Shown: positions 1 to 11,632 of the stretch, in pieces
How the letters are laid out: every line of letters starts with the position of its first letter
Position numbering within the stretch: the stretch's first letter is position 1
Source: Umbelopsis ramanniana AG
Lineage: Eukaryota > Mucoromycota > Umbelopsidomycetes > Umbelopsidales > Umbelopsidaceae
Direction of reading: 5' to 3'
Assembly: GCF_025399195.1 (NCBI RefSeq)
Contig: NW_026252138.1
Coordinates: 1-64,000 of the forward strand
DNA: 64,000 bases
Made by a program: the position numbers and the translations under genes
Notes under the pieces: generated by a model
What the model saw: the letters and a program-made list of their open reading frames with translations, nothing else
What the model was told of the DNA's origin: nothing
Database searches by the model: none

Positions 1-33
1 GCTTCGCTCGCGCGCAGAATACTTTAGTATATG

Positions 34-80
34 TTATTGCGACGCGTTACTCGCTGACGCTCGTAACCCTTTCGCAATAA
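34..80. repeat. Imperfect inverted repeat (hairpin)
   Basis: The outer arms TTATTGCGA (34-42) and TCGCAATAA (72-80) are perfect 9-bp complements. Nested inside them GTTAC (46-50) pairs with GTAAC (63-67). The flanking sequence at 1-17 is unusually CG-rich (GCTTCGCTCGCGCGCAG) for this AT-rich neighbourhood. This could be the end of a small transposable element or a fragment of a dispersed palindromic repeat. No element boundary or target duplication can be seen because the window starts here. Confidence 0.5.
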
Positions 81-361
81 AAGATTCCTTAAAGTTCTAC
101 ACATTTTCGTCGATTGATGCATTTTGTGGGATAAACCACCCCTACATGAGGTACGTACATGCTCATTTCGGTCAAGATTCCGCCCTCTTTATTTACACAG
201 GGCATACTCTATGATCAAATAACTACAGGAGTGGCCATATCCTGAATCTCCGTGAAGGGAGGGTTAGATTTACTGCTATTCACATAAATCCAGGAGAGCA
301 CGAATCCCTGCTTTCCCTAAATGATGGCCGACATAGTCAACTCCTGCATTTCTGCCAGAAA

Positions 362-369
362 TATATAAG
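362..369 (+). promoter_or_regulatory. TATA box of the secreted-protein gene
   Basis: TATATAAG lies 150 bp upstream of the start codon at 520. The spacing allows a 5' UTR of about 120 nt, possibly with an intron ending at the TTTGTAG at 500-505. Functional assignment is inferred from sequence and position only. Confidence 0.35.
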
Positions 370-519
370 TAGTCTTTAACAACTACTATTCTGAAAAGAC
401 GAACCCAAACTCTTCTTCAAATGTAATTATTAGGAATACGCAAAATGATATACAATGTACATCAACAACAAGACTGACATAACGCTCTAACTTTGTTCAT
501 TTGTAGAAGACTCTTGTCA

Positions 520-846
520 ATGAAGTCTCTGCTTATCATACTGTTTCTCGTCGTTGCTACCTTTGCCTGGGACGTCGATAAATCAAGTCCAGACTGCACC
601 GGAATAGTGGTTCCAGGCGTCCTTAACACCAAAACTGGAGTATATGTGGGAAATCAAAATTCGGCGTGCATCGCCAAGCACTGTAAATGCCGCGTAATTG
701 CGTCTGGATCAACTTTTCCTCCCAAGCTGCAAACATTACATTGCACAGACCAGGCCGGTTGCCAATATGACAACGTTCATCCAATGCGCAGATTAGCCTC
801 CCCGGGTTGTCAAGCTGCCGTACTGAAAGATAGTGATTGTCTGTAA
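520..846 (+). CDS. Small secreted cysteine-rich protein
   Basis: This is an intact single-exon frame of 108 residues. The ATG at 520 is chosen because it opens directly on a classic signal peptide: MKS followed by a hydrophobic LLIILFLVVATFA core, with likely cleavage after FAW or just before DVDK. The mature part of about 90 residues holds eight cysteines, an even number, in a pattern that includes a C-x-C pair, as expected for a disulphide-bonded extracellular protein. No family is recognised. A role as a secreted effector-like or cell-wall protein is only a guess from size and cysteine content. An in-frame upstream extension would start from TTG and add nothing signal-like. The gene sits alone, with more than 3 kb of sparse DNA downstream. 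Confidence 0.7.
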   Translation: MKSLLIILFLVVATFAWDVDKSSPDCTGIVVPGVLNTKTGVYVGNQNSACIAKHCKCRVIASGSTFPPKLQTLHCTDQAGCQYDNVHPMRRLASPGCQAAVLKDSDCL

Positions 847-3800
847 TGTATAGTAGCCAATTTGCCTTTTACATCACTATAATCCGATATTCTATCGCTA
901 TCTGTTCTCCCAGATACAATTACCCTTATAAATGCTTAGAGTTGAACGAATTTTTCTTCCAGTTGGCATCCCGTGTCCGAGCATTTCAGTGATACCTGCC
1001 AAATCTTTGATATTCGTTCACCTGATCGTCCTGTTGTCGTAATACTAATATCGTAGACTTCTACTCTGGGTTGCCCAGACTGTGAGATAGTTTCAGCTGC
1101 AGAAGTAATCTGAGTTACGTGTGCTTGTTTTTACTTCCATCTTAGAGGCGGCTGTTAGTCACTACAATGTAGTCATTTGCTCTTCCCATTGCGATGCACG
1201 TTTGCTTAAGAATTGAGTGCATTTCGTTTGTCATTCGGCTCAAGTCAACTGCATGGATTCGTTCGTTGCGCTCTTTCGTTTTTTCTACAGTTCCATCACA
1301 CAGATCAATTGAGTCTTCGACGCTAGCATAAACTGCAGTATCTCTTTGTAGTCGCCATCAAGCAGCTCACCATAGCCTACTTGCCTTTGTAAAGTTGCCT
1401 TTAATGGAAATATACGTATTTATGTCATAAAAACAAATGGCATGCATCTTGCTGTACCTTTACACCAAACGCTCAAATCGGCTATTCATGGCGACAGCCG
1501 TATACTGGAGAGCGCGTAGATGTCGCAGGGCGAGTTTGAGTCTATGTAACTTAGGCATTCACTCGAGAAAATGAACATTAATGCTCGCCACTAAGGTCGA
1601 TATTATCATCCATAACCGAAATTCAATTTACCTGGTCCTGGCGTTCAAATGAGCTATCACTGAGAAGGACAAATCAATTGGTTGAGTTGATGCCGCATAG
1701 GAGTTGTCGCGTTTAAATCGTTTGTATCTGGCGATGACGATTATGAAATAGTGAGAGAATATGACACAAGAAAATAAAATGGTATAAAAATGGACTCAAG
1801 TTGGAAATGAACGGAATGGAGTTGGGGAAGGGTGGAATGTAGAACGACATTCATGGCATTCTCGATGAACTTGAGGTTCTGATTAATATTTTAAAGCCCG
1901 CTGATGTCAAAATTTCGTTTGGCCGCCTGTCTATTCTGTAAATTTGAATTACTCCAGCTTTTAAGGCTCATTTCTGTCGTTTTTACATATAAACACAGTC
2001 TTCTAATGCGTGGGTTTAAAAACGAAGCTCTGTAAATTTCACTACGCTTTCAAGTAAGCAAGAGCTGTCCTGATAGCTATCATCTTTAGTCCAACAAGCA
2101 AAAGATAGAGACATTATAAAACTGAACCAACACCAGCCTAACTATGTTATATTGTCAACCCTTGAACTACTTGAATTTTTTGATGAAGAACTTCTCTAGG
2201 AAAGTCGTTGCAGTCCATCGGGCTTCCGAACATGAGCGTAGACATCTCTTTTCCTGCGCCTCTTCTCAGGCTTCAGATCACTACAGTACATATCGATCAG
2301 GATTATATAGCTTTCAAATCATTATTAGAAGTAGCGAATGAACGGGAAATAATTATAGCATCTCTAGGCACATGTTCTTTCAATCCTTTGGGACTGAACT
2401 AAGAAGTATAGTAAGACGCTCCCGGTCAGACTTTCTCATAGGAGTGGTCAATGATATTGTATTATTATGCTAGGATATTTTTCTGAGACGTCATTACTAA
2501 TAAATATATGTACAGACTTACCAATCTTTTAATTTTGCTTTACTTGACGCTACAATGATGGTTAACATCCTTTTTAAATCATTGATCAATTTCGTACTTA
2601 CAGTGATAGAATAACGTCTCATCTATGTACAAGATGATCCTTAAAATATACCGAGGTGTGAAACGGTTTAATTTTCTGCTATTTCTTTTTTGATATTAAA
2701 AAAAAAATAGTATGCAAAAGCTACGGGCGGTAAAGTAGGCTCTTTGGCAGAAAAATTGCAACTCGCAAAGTGATTAAGGGAGTTCTTGACTTCATAAAGC
2801 ATTTCAGAAAAAGTCACTAGAGCACATCACTCGCCAGATAAAATGAGAATTATATTCGTAAACTTTGAAGAGTAAGTAATGACAAAAGAGTTATAATAGG
2901 GATCAAAGTTTGAATTGATGGTTCGAATGAGATGACCTTTAGGTACTCCTTGGTCATTTGACGGTCTCACATTACTTAGTCTAGAGCGTAGATGTTTTTG
3001 CTCGACGTCAAAAGTCGATGGATGAAGCAGGTCTGATTGCTAGAGAGTCCCTTGCTGAACGAAGTTTCTTCATTTTCTTTAAGAAGCAAGTTATATCCTT
3101 TTCGAATTTCTTTAACTTGTCGCCTTCAAACTGTATCCTGTTCTTTCGCTATTGTTTGGCTTTCCGTCCAAGTACTAACCGTATAATCTTTCTTGAGGTC
3201 AAATGCACGCGGCAGGCCGTTTTTTTACTACTTTCATTTCAAAATCAATTACAGTAATAACATCGAAGTTTCATTATTTTTTTCCATTTCTATTAAGTGT
3301 AACCAACACTGAAGCCTGAGGAACAAACCCCACAGTCACCCTAAAGTTTTCATATCTATCCACCTCAACTAAAGGCTGCATGGGATAATTAATACAAAAT
3401 AACTGAGCAAAATAATATGGACATGTTGTGAGCATGAGATATTACCAGCTTTGACGGCGCTTTGTCGCTTTTAACATTATATCTAAATCAAGTTCCAGGC
3501 ACTCATGCAACGGATGTTGCCGCTTTGAGCTTGAGTTTGTTGATCCTATTCAAAGCACTTGATTCAAAAGAATTAGGAGTAGAGGTAATGTAACCAGTGA
3601 TTGGCTTGATGTTGAGGATAATCGAATATGGTGTCAGTTTACCTTGGTGTCTATGCATCCTGGTGGCATAGGCCATATAGGCCGTGGTATTGTCGTTGGT
3701 TTGACATCAGAAGAGGAAGACAGAGCAATAAATACGATATCTATCTACATTATTTGAGATTTATTGGAATAAGTTGTAGGCGCATCCTTGAATTTTTAAT

Positions 3801-4263
3801 AGCTTTACATCAATTTCCTTGAAGGACAGGGCGAAAAGGAAAATGCGGCGGTATATCGAGAGATCAAGCAAAAAATCGGAAATTCAATCTGGGAGATTAA
3901 GTTCAAGTTCTCACAGTTGCTGAAATTAACAAACGCTGAACGTAAAGAGAGATTGCGTGCAGATTATTGATAAAACAATTGATGCATCTTATATGTTATT
4001 ATATGTTTTATTTTTTGTATTACTGATTTCGAGCATGGTGTGGTATTCAGCGCGATAAAATGAATGGAATCAGTGTTGACTTTAATTTGGCTGATCGAAA
4101 TTGAAGCACCACAGTCAGCAAGTATAACGGAAGCAGTCTGCTTAAATGTTTCCAAGATTTTGTCTCCCCACAGCCGGTGACTAATTATCCCATTTTGTTA
4201 TAGTCAAAATTCTACGTTAGCATATAAAAACTCTTGGCTTTTTTCCTGCTTCAATACTTTTCG
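847..4263. other. Long sparse intergenic region with decayed coding traces
   Basis: No convincing gene is seen in about 3.4 kb. Open frames are short, lack signal peptides or recognisable motifs, and are not joined by plausible splice sites. On the minus strand, 1142-1357 and roughly 2850-3200 keep stretches that read like protein but are broken by frame shifts and stops. The second includes a lysine-rich run ending at 3008. These may be remnants of a degraded gene or transposon. Base composition is AT-rich, with A/T runs around 2690-2710. Confidence 0.5.
1142..1357 (-). other. Possible gene or transposon remnant
   Basis: The minus strand stays open for 71 codons ahead of a TAA at 1144-1142, with protein-like composition (for example TVEKTKERNERIHAVDLS). 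There is no usable start codon near its 5' end. Immediately upstream the protein-like reading continues in another frame (VGYGELLDGDY), which suggests a frameshifted relic. No family is recognised. It could also be a chance open frame. Confidence 0.2.
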
Positions 4264-4962
4264 ATGAGTTCGACAATCACGGCAAGCTTTGCTGGTTTAC
4301 CTGGCCCCTCAGCTCGAGTAAATTACGATGAAAATACCAAGGTTGAACAACTCTCTCTCCTGGTGGCGGAGAGTCTTGGAATTGTCTCTGAAAACCCTTT
4401 TATACTTGAAGACAAGGATGGAAATCCTATAGATCACATTAGGCAACTTAACAGCTTGTCCCACGTATACTTGGTGGTAGACAAGGAAATTATTCTTATC
4501 AACCCGGACACTTCTGCTCAAATCGTCAAGAGGAGAACTCTGTACTTGCGGCCATTCATTTTGTATACCTTCATGTCAGGAGCAACTGAACTGTTACTAC
4601 TGAGCATCTCAATCATCTTTTTCTCAGGCTTATATGACATTCACATCAAGTTCATATGGACCATGGTGTTTTGCACTATAGGCATGGGGTCGACGATGGG
4701 TTCTTTGACAAACTATTTCATCACTGATCGATATACCGGATCCAAGGCCGTTTGGATGAGTGCAGTCCTTAGTTCTGTTGTACTGAGCGCCTGTAACGGA
4801 CTTTGTTACGTGCTTGCAACTCATTTCGACTACTTTGGAGCTGTGTCTCACCCTTGGTACTTCCATTTGAGATACCCACTTATCTTTCTTGCTGGTTACG
4901 AGAATGGAAAGCTGCTGTATACAGAGGCTGGGTTCAAAAAGCTCACACGTCTAGGCATTTGA
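4264..4962 (+). CDS. Multi-pass membrane protein of unknown function
   Basis: This is an intronless 232-residue protein from ATG 4264; the in-frame upstream part begins with TTG only. Residues 1-85 form a soluble domain whose length and alternation (start MSSTITASFAG, later VEQLSLLVAESLG, then VYLVVDKE) resemble a ubiquitin-like or Ras-association beta-grasp fold, although that is inference. Residues about 95-215 hold four hydrophobic segments: around RPFILYTFMSGATELLLL, FIWTMVFCTIGMGSTMG, VWMSAVLSSVVLSACNG and YPLIFLAGY. The C-terminus is short and basic. The architecture suggests a membrane protein of the endomembrane system with a cytosolic N-terminal domain. No known family is recognised. 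It converges on the dehydrogenase gene, with 218 bp between the stops. Confidence 0.75.
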   Translation: MSSTITASFAGLPGPSARVNYDENTKVEQLSLLVAESLGIVSENPFILEDKDGNPIDHIRQLNSLSHVYLVVDKEIILINPDTSAQIVKRRTLYLRPFILYTFMSGATELLLLSISIIFFSGLYDIHIKFIWTMVFCTIGMGSTMGSLTNYFITDRYTGSKAVWMSAVLSSVVLSACNGLCYVLATHFDYFGAVSHPWYFHLRYPLIFLAGYENGKLLYTEAGFKKLTRLGI

Positions 4963-5180
4963 GGCTCAAGGTTTATTCAAATTAGTTCATCTTTGGTTTA
5001 ACAATAAAAAATGAGAATGAGTTGAGGTGTCATGACATCTATTTAAATGCCTTCTTATGCTTGCTTTGCCATGTTTCAGAGGTACACTGCCCGGGCTGCT
5101 GTGTTGGTATTATTTAAAAAAGGAAATCCAGTCCGATCTACGCCTTGACAGTTTCTTGAAAGGCTATAACCTTGCCAAGG

Positions 5181-6179
5181 TTATGCGTTGTTTTGCTTTT
5201 CTTCTTGTTCAGTAACTTTGGTGGAATATTTCCAAACCTTTTCTCGCGCTTCTTTTGTTTGAAACTTGGTAGGTTTGATCGGATCGCCCGTGGAATTCAG
5301 TAGCCCCCATCCGCCAGTTTTGTTGGATCCCGTCAATCCTGATAAAAGATGATCGGCTACATCGTCTGGATTCTTGCTTAAAAGTAGAAGAGGTTTGGAT
5401 GCAATGCGCAAATACCAAGGAAGAGTAGACACAAGGTTGGTGTTTACAATGCCGGGATGTGCATGGTAGAAGGCGATATTTGGGTTTCTTTCACTCAGTT
5501 CCTGTAATATCAATCATTGGCAAGGACGCCGTTAAAATATGATGCTATATAACCAGGTACATTGAAAGAAATAAAAATACAATACCTCCACCATTAAATC
5601 GTTGCAATTGGAACCATGCGAGGCAGCCGATGCAAGACTAAAGTTTTTAGTCAAGCCAATGTCATTTAAATCCAAGGTTCGTCCTTCACCAGCAGCAAAA
5701 ACTGAGAGGACGTTGACACGTTGTCCCTGGTTCGCTGCTGAAGTTAACATAGGCATCATCCGGTTTATCAAATTGAAACGGCCAAAGAAGTTGACAGCCA
5801 ACTTCTCATCAATTCCATCCTCAGTCTCTGTTCTAGGTTTCATTGAAAGGAAGCCGGAGCTGATAATGAGAAGATTGAATGATTGATGATTCTCAGCCAG
5901 CTTATTAGCTAGAAGTCGAGTATCTTTCATCTTCGTCATGTCGCACTTTTCGAAAGAGTAAGATCCTTCCTTGTTGATGGCTTTCAAAGCGTCCACTGTC
6001 TCTTGTCCACGCACCTCGTCTCGCCCTGATACAACAATAAGCGGCTTCTTGGTATATTGAGCGATCTTAAACGCTATACTTTGGCCGATTCCTGAGGTTC
6101 CTCCGACAATAAGAGCCGAAGCAGATTGAAGTTTAAAGAAATCAGCGTTTAAACCTCTTGCAGTCGCCAAGTTCACCAT
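5181..6179 (-). CDS. Divergent short-chain dehydrogenase/reductase
   Basis: There are two exons, 6179-5586 and 5501-5181, giving 304 residues. The 84-nt intron has GT..AG borders and the join reads LMVE/ELSERN. The N-terminal Rossmann motif is clear (ALIVGGTSGIGQ, residues about 25-36, the TGxxxGIG of SDR enzymes), followed by VVSGRD after the second strand, the usual cofactor-discriminating position. The NNAG motif is replaced by IISSG. The catalytic Ser region is present (VNVLSVFA), but the expected YxxxK is not visible: that stretch reads ASHGSNCNDLMVEEL. The protein keeps the SDR fold and the PG motif (HAHPGIV). It may use an altered active site or have lost catalysis. Substrate is unknown. 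I chose the ATG at 6179 because it begins the conserved region; longer in-frame starts run into A-rich upstream sequence. Confidence 0.8.
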
Positions 6180-6421
6180 ATGAATTTTTTTTTTGGTTGT
6201 GAATGGGTATGAAGTCTCTAATTGCCTTTCAATTAGCGACAATTTTATATTTTTTGGCGGACATTGGACGCGTCATCTGCCGCGTATACTCAATGTTTCG
6301 GAGAAACAGATTCGCCAAAGAAAAAAAAATTCCACAGTAAGCACTTAAGCACTGAACCAAATAATAAAGATCAAGTTTGGATAATACATCTGATATTTTA
6401 AAAGCTTGTTTACAATATTAT

Positions 6422-9400
6422 TTACAAACGCTTCCTCTCATCTTCCATATCAGCAAGAATCCGTTTGAAAAGTTTCTTGGATGGTTTCTTGTGATGTTCT
6501 TCTCGAAGCTGTGAGTATCCATCTCGAGTGACTGGCCTCATACTTCCAGAGCTAAGCATATCTAGAGCCCATGGGAATAAATATTTTTCACAGCAAGTAC
6601 ATAAAATGAAGTTGGTAAGCGCTACCAGAACAAGGACGCATCGAAATTCGAAGGGCATATTTTCCAGTTCCAACATTTCGTTCAAAAATCGTGGCGGATA
6701 CAAGGTTGTTACCACTGTGAGCAGCGTGAGCACAATGAGTGTTATGATAAGTCGAACTGTAAATAAAGAATGATTAGGGAACATAGTCCTATAGCACTAT
6801 TGCAGTATACAGAATTAAATTCTTACCATTTGACCATACCGGCTGGCGATAAGGCGGGCCCACACTGAACACCACAGCAACCAAAATATATTGATAGCAT
6901 GACAGCAAAAAGAGTACAGTGTTTTCAAAACACTCAATATTTTCGCCATCTGGATCGTAATCAGGGGGAGAATACCATTCTTGGGTTCGTATGTAAAAGT
7001 ACATGGCAAACTGGAAGGACGAATTAATGATAATATGACCGATCAATGATACCAGTACTTTCTTGGACATGAGACTGGCAGTTGGTCGCTTCCTGTACAA
7101 GTATGGCCAAGCGCTAGTGTACCCCACTATAACATAGTAGTAATGTCAGATTTAGATAATAAAGGCCCAAGTTATTAGATATGGGTTACTTACTGTATAC
7201 CGCTATCGGGAGAATAAGGAAGAGATCAATGTATAAAAATTGAAAATCACCAAGGTTGCTATCAAAAGCATATAGCAGCGTCACCGTGGTGAACTGGATG
7301 ATACTGTACAATGCCATATACTTGAAGCAGCTAAAGCTAGTAACAAGAGCAGCCCGTCCTTCCCTATAGTTGAAAATGATTTTGTTATTACAGGCAATGA
7401 TGCATTTACACAACGAAATGACCAATGACTTACTTGATAACATCAATTACACATCCAATGTCCATTGTATTACTGGTGAAAGGAGCAGCAACAGACGCTT
7501 CTGCTTCAGATAACGATATGCCAATATCTCCTGCCTTCAGTGCACCACAGTCATTTGCACCATCGCCACAGAAGCCGACACAATAATCTAGTTGCTGGAG
7601 TTTTTCTACAAGCTCCTGCTTCTCATCGGGTGACATCCTAGCAAAGATCTGACCAGTAACAAGCATTCTGGACAGAATTTCAGGAGGAGCGTAGTCGACC
7701 ATCCACCGGAAGGCTTCACCGGTCACAGCGAGATAGTAAAGACCATTTGAATTAGCAAAGGGTCCGTCTCCATGACTTGCAGTCTGCGCTGATGTTTCTG
7801 GCAAAAGGGTGTGGTTGTGGAGAGTATAGCCTTCTTGCAACACACTCTCCCATTTTATGATGGAATTTGGATCAGACGATGACCCTTGAATGAACCTTGG
7901 GATGTATATTTCGGCATTTTGATCCACTAAGCTGCATTCACGAGATACGCTTACGGCCGTAAGAACGTTGTCACCTGAGAAAAACAAACCATAAATACCA
8001 TACTTCGTAGAATGCTGAAGCAACAACCAATATACATACCAGTGCACATAATTTGTCTAATGTTGGCTCGTCTAAGGGTATCGATAGCCGGGGTTGTGCC
8101 TGGTTTCAATTTGTTCTCAAAAATAATGAACCCAATAAAGGTCAGTCCGATTTCCACCTCTTGTCTGTTGTATGCAACGTCAGTAAGTGTTTTTGATTTT
8201 CGTTATACTTGGTATGCTTACCTCTTCAACTTGTGAAGTTTGTGCCATTTGACGTTGGTCAAAGTCTTTGATGCACAGGCTATAACACGGTATCCACGAT
8301 GGGTGTACCAGTAGAGACGTTCATTGTAATCCTGTGGGACTGGCATGTACAGTGGTTAGCAACTACACCAGCAGAAAAACCGATAAACTAATTTTTGCAC
8401 TTACTTGTCTCAGGAAGACAAACTTCGCTCATAACTTCTGGAGCACCTTTGACGAACACTTCCATATGAGGTTTAGATAAGTCTCTGACAATAACGCTCA
8501 TCCTTCTAAGAGACGAAACAAATTCGAAGGAGTGGATGATGCCTAGTTCTACCAATCCATTATTCATCTATATGCAAAAGCTTTAATATACATTTTTGCA
8601 CACAGTCATCGTATGTTTTCTGAAATTTACCTCGGCTGCTTCAAAAGAAATGTTGAATTTTTTGGCGCCTTTCGGCCGGACTACAGTTGGAACAATTCCT
8701 TTCGACATTTTACTACCACCGTGTTCTGCGCTTTCGGAAACTGACTTCGCTCCAATGGACGTGGCGCCTCCGCTTTCTTCTAATTCCCAGTCTATGAAAT
8801 CGAACATTTTGTGGTCTAGAGGATCGCCAACGAGCTCTTCGTTTACTAGTTTTAACGAGTGGCATGTAGCCATAGCATGGAAGATTCGACCTGACGTCGT
8901 AATAGTGTTTTGTTCGTCCGCTTCAATTTCAGGTGAACTTTTCATCTCGTCGGTGAACCGAAGGCTACCATTGTCGTTCTGTACTGCACGAACGCCATGA
9001 ATATCCAATCCGTCCTCGGTTAAGGTACCGGTCTTGTCGAAGCACATGCAGTCCACCTTTCCGCCAATGTTGACACGAGGCGGAGAGATACAAAATATGC
9101 CAGAGTCTCTGAGCCGCGAGATAGCAAAACTGGTACCAATTTGCATAGTTGCAGGCAGAGCTGGTGGTACGACAATGGTGATCAAATCCAAAGCTCTCAA
9201 AATCATGGTTGTTCTATCAACACCTAGACGTATGAAGTTGATAGATGATGCCAGGAACCCAAACATAGCGATTATAGCCAAAACGCCAATAAAGCGGAAC
9301 GAATCACGATAAAATTGGAACTGGTTTGGCTTGGGGAACAGCATACTTCGTACTAGTGAGCCTTTAGAGGTATTGAAACCAGTCCTCAGAACCATAGCAG

Positions 9401-11447
9401 TGGCGCTTGTTACTCCTCCAACGGATGGTGTTGCTCGTACTCTTACAACCTTGGTGCCCATAAACATAAAGTGCTTTGAGCGTTCAGACGGAATGCTTGA
9501 GGAAGCCAGACTAAATGCTTTGAGTACAGTATCTGTGATAGGTACTTTGGATACCGGAATGGATTCACCAGTGAGCATGGACTCATTCATAATACAGTCT
9601 CCTGTGAGGAGAACTGCGTCACAGGGAAAGGTGTGTAAAGTCGTTATATCAATGACGTCTCCTACGGCCAGATCATGGGAAGAGGTACTTCGCCCTTTTC
9701 AAAAAAATTAGTCTGGTGCGATGCTCCAATCATATATACAGTCTCTCAACTTACAGTTGTTGTTACGCATGACTCTAACGTTACATTCGAACTTTGACAT
9801 TTCCCTCATCCGTTTGATAGTCTGAAAAGTGCAAGAAGGTGTCAGAGAATGATGCGTTCAAGAAAGATGGATCTACAATGCTATGATCGATGATAGATTG
9901 ACCCTTACCGTCTTTGTTTCCAGCAATGTACTAATAATGCTCACAGCACTGATAATGAAAATACAAAAAGCATAATAGTAATAGTCGTCCATGCACCAAA
10001 GTAGGATGCTGAAAATTTGGAAGACATAAAATGGATTCAATACCTGATAGTAGAGGCAAAATCAGTTGTGTGCATTTGTACAATGAATGATATGACTCGT
10101 AACAAACCTCATCCACCAACAGCTTCAAAGTAGGCTTTTCCTCGATATCAATTGAATTTGTTCCAAATACTTCCAACCGCTCCAAGTGCTTTTCTCTCGT
10201 GAGACCTGGCTTAAGCGCCTTGACTGTAATCCACGACTTGTCTTTCCAAAATCTAAATATCAACCTATTAGACTGGATTTTGACACTAATCTCATGCTCA
10301 TGCAAACCTACCCAACGACATGAAACATCTCCAGGATGGGGTTGAAAGCTAAGCGGACGTATTGATAGTTCAAAGTAATCAAGTGGGGTAAATTTTGCTG
10401 AAGATCAATGTGGTGGAGCATGGTTCGACCTTGTTGGGCTCTATATGTCTCGATCTCTTGCTTGAGCTGTTCCTCCGCGAAAACCGAAGTCAAAGTGCCA
10501 TTGTAATAGACATTGGTGGGCTTTACCATGGTTGTTGCTCCCCATTGATTCTAGAATGAAATCAATCTTGATTAAGGATATACCGCTATGGAAATGCAAA
10601 AAGTGACCAATCAGCGTACCTGTATGACAAACCACTCAGCCTTACCCATCGGAGACCGTATACCTATCCATTTTACCCATAGGTGAGGCATCCACCTACA
10701 AACCAGCCATACCATACCAAGACTGAGAACGCAAGATACTCGGTAAAGGTACAAACGAGCCATGTTGTATTTATAAGCCTCAATTATCAATTCCATGTCT
10801 TCCTCCGGTAGCAAAAGGCGTTGGTATCCCTCCAAGTGATCTACTTCATCACCCGCATGTGATAAATCTATCTGAGAATAGTTTTGCACCCCAGATGGCT
10901 TTGTGTTTGTATTTTTCGCGGCAGTTATCTGCCTTGCAATTTGCTCTTCATCGTCGTCGCTGGATAAACCACTTTGGCTGCTATCGTCATTGTCAATCTC
11001 ACTGTCATCGTCCTCGTCTGAAGATTCTCCTTCACTATCATCTTCGCTCGCTTCTTCACCTGCAGCCGTACCGCGTCGTCTTCTCCTATGCAATCCCGAT
11101 CGGAATCTGCTATGCGTGTGGGAGGTGTTTGAAGTCCTGTGTGATTGCAGTGCCTCGTCAAGATAAGGAACCTTTGGGCTGCTGTTTCGGGGTAACTGAT
11201 CTACAAAGCTACTGGAACGACTTAAACTTGTGAGTGGATCTTCTTTGGTATTTGCTAACGTAGGGTTATGTATGGGAGGAGCAGACATCAACGGAGCAGT
11301 TGAATCCCGTCTCTTCTTCCCTTTGGCCGTATTGACTGCGGCAGTCAGCATTGGGTTCACAATAGCAGTGTCGGCCGACACAATTTTATCTGCTTCATTG
11401 GCTGAAGTGCCGTATTTCGGACGGTCTACAGAAGAATATTTTGGCAT
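6422..11447 (-). CDS. YPK9: P5B-type P-type ATPase (Ypk9/ATP13A family)
   Basis: Thirteen exons join in frame to 1409 residues: 11447-10620, 10550-10312, 10252-10108, 10043-9909, 9821-9755, 9694-8631, 8567-8405, 8339-8222, 8164-8040, 7974-7434, 7363-7194, 7126-6827, 6756-6422. The phosphorylation motif [14 protein letters not shown] places the aspartate at about residue 691. The TM4 motif PPALP (648-652) is the P5B signature, as against PPELP in P5[22 protein letters not shown] and the segment EAEAS before the C-terminal membrane helices also fit. Family members are lysosomal/vacuolar transporters of polyamines and metal tolerance factors. The N-terminal 230 residues are disordered, Ser-rich and strongly acidic, ahead of [12 protein letters not shown] and the first membrane segment, as in yeast Ypk9. 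The gene is divergent from LSM2, with a 185-bp shared upstream region. Confidence 0.93.
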
Positions 11448-11537
11448 TCGCGTTCAGAATGCATGTAGCGATCACAGAATAGAATGTTTGAACCTCGAAA
11501 ATTTCATTTCACAATAACTGAAGTTTCGCCGATCAGT

Positions 11538-11543
11538 CACGTG
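11538..11543. promoter_or_regulatory. CACGTG E-box in the ATPase/LSM2 divergent promoter
   Basis: The palindrome CACGTG, in the context AGTCACGTGCC, sits in the 185-bp space between the two start codons. GTCACGTG is the core bound by Cbf1/TFE/USF-type bHLH proteins, and a bHLH gene of that class lies at 24526-25214. For a vacuolar P5B ATPase, control by such a factor would be sensible, but occupancy is inference. Confidence 0.4.
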
Positions 11544-11632
11544 CCTACTTGAAACCAGCGACCTGCTCCGTTATTTTTTGTTGGCCCACGCTTTTCATTA
11601 CAGTAGATCCAACAGCCAACCAAGCAAGCAAT

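Noticed and set aside
2930..3260. Plus-strand 79-codon frame at 3018-3257 as a gene
   Set aside because: It has Phe-rich low-quality composition, and the opposite strand reads more protein-like though broken.
5602..5886. Plus-strand frame opposite the dehydrogenase
   Set aside because: It overlaps antisense a well-supported exon and has no motif, signal peptide or splice partners.
9034..9711. Plus-strand frames opposite the ATPase core
   Set aside because: They mirror highly conserved minus-strand codons around PPALP and DKTGT; composition is explained by the real gene.
10903..11166. Plus-strand serine-rich frame opposite the ATPase N-terminus
   Set aside because: It is the antisense of an acidic Asp/Glu/Ser-rich stretch of the ATPase gene; antisense of GAT/GAA/TCx codons gives runs of Ser by itself.
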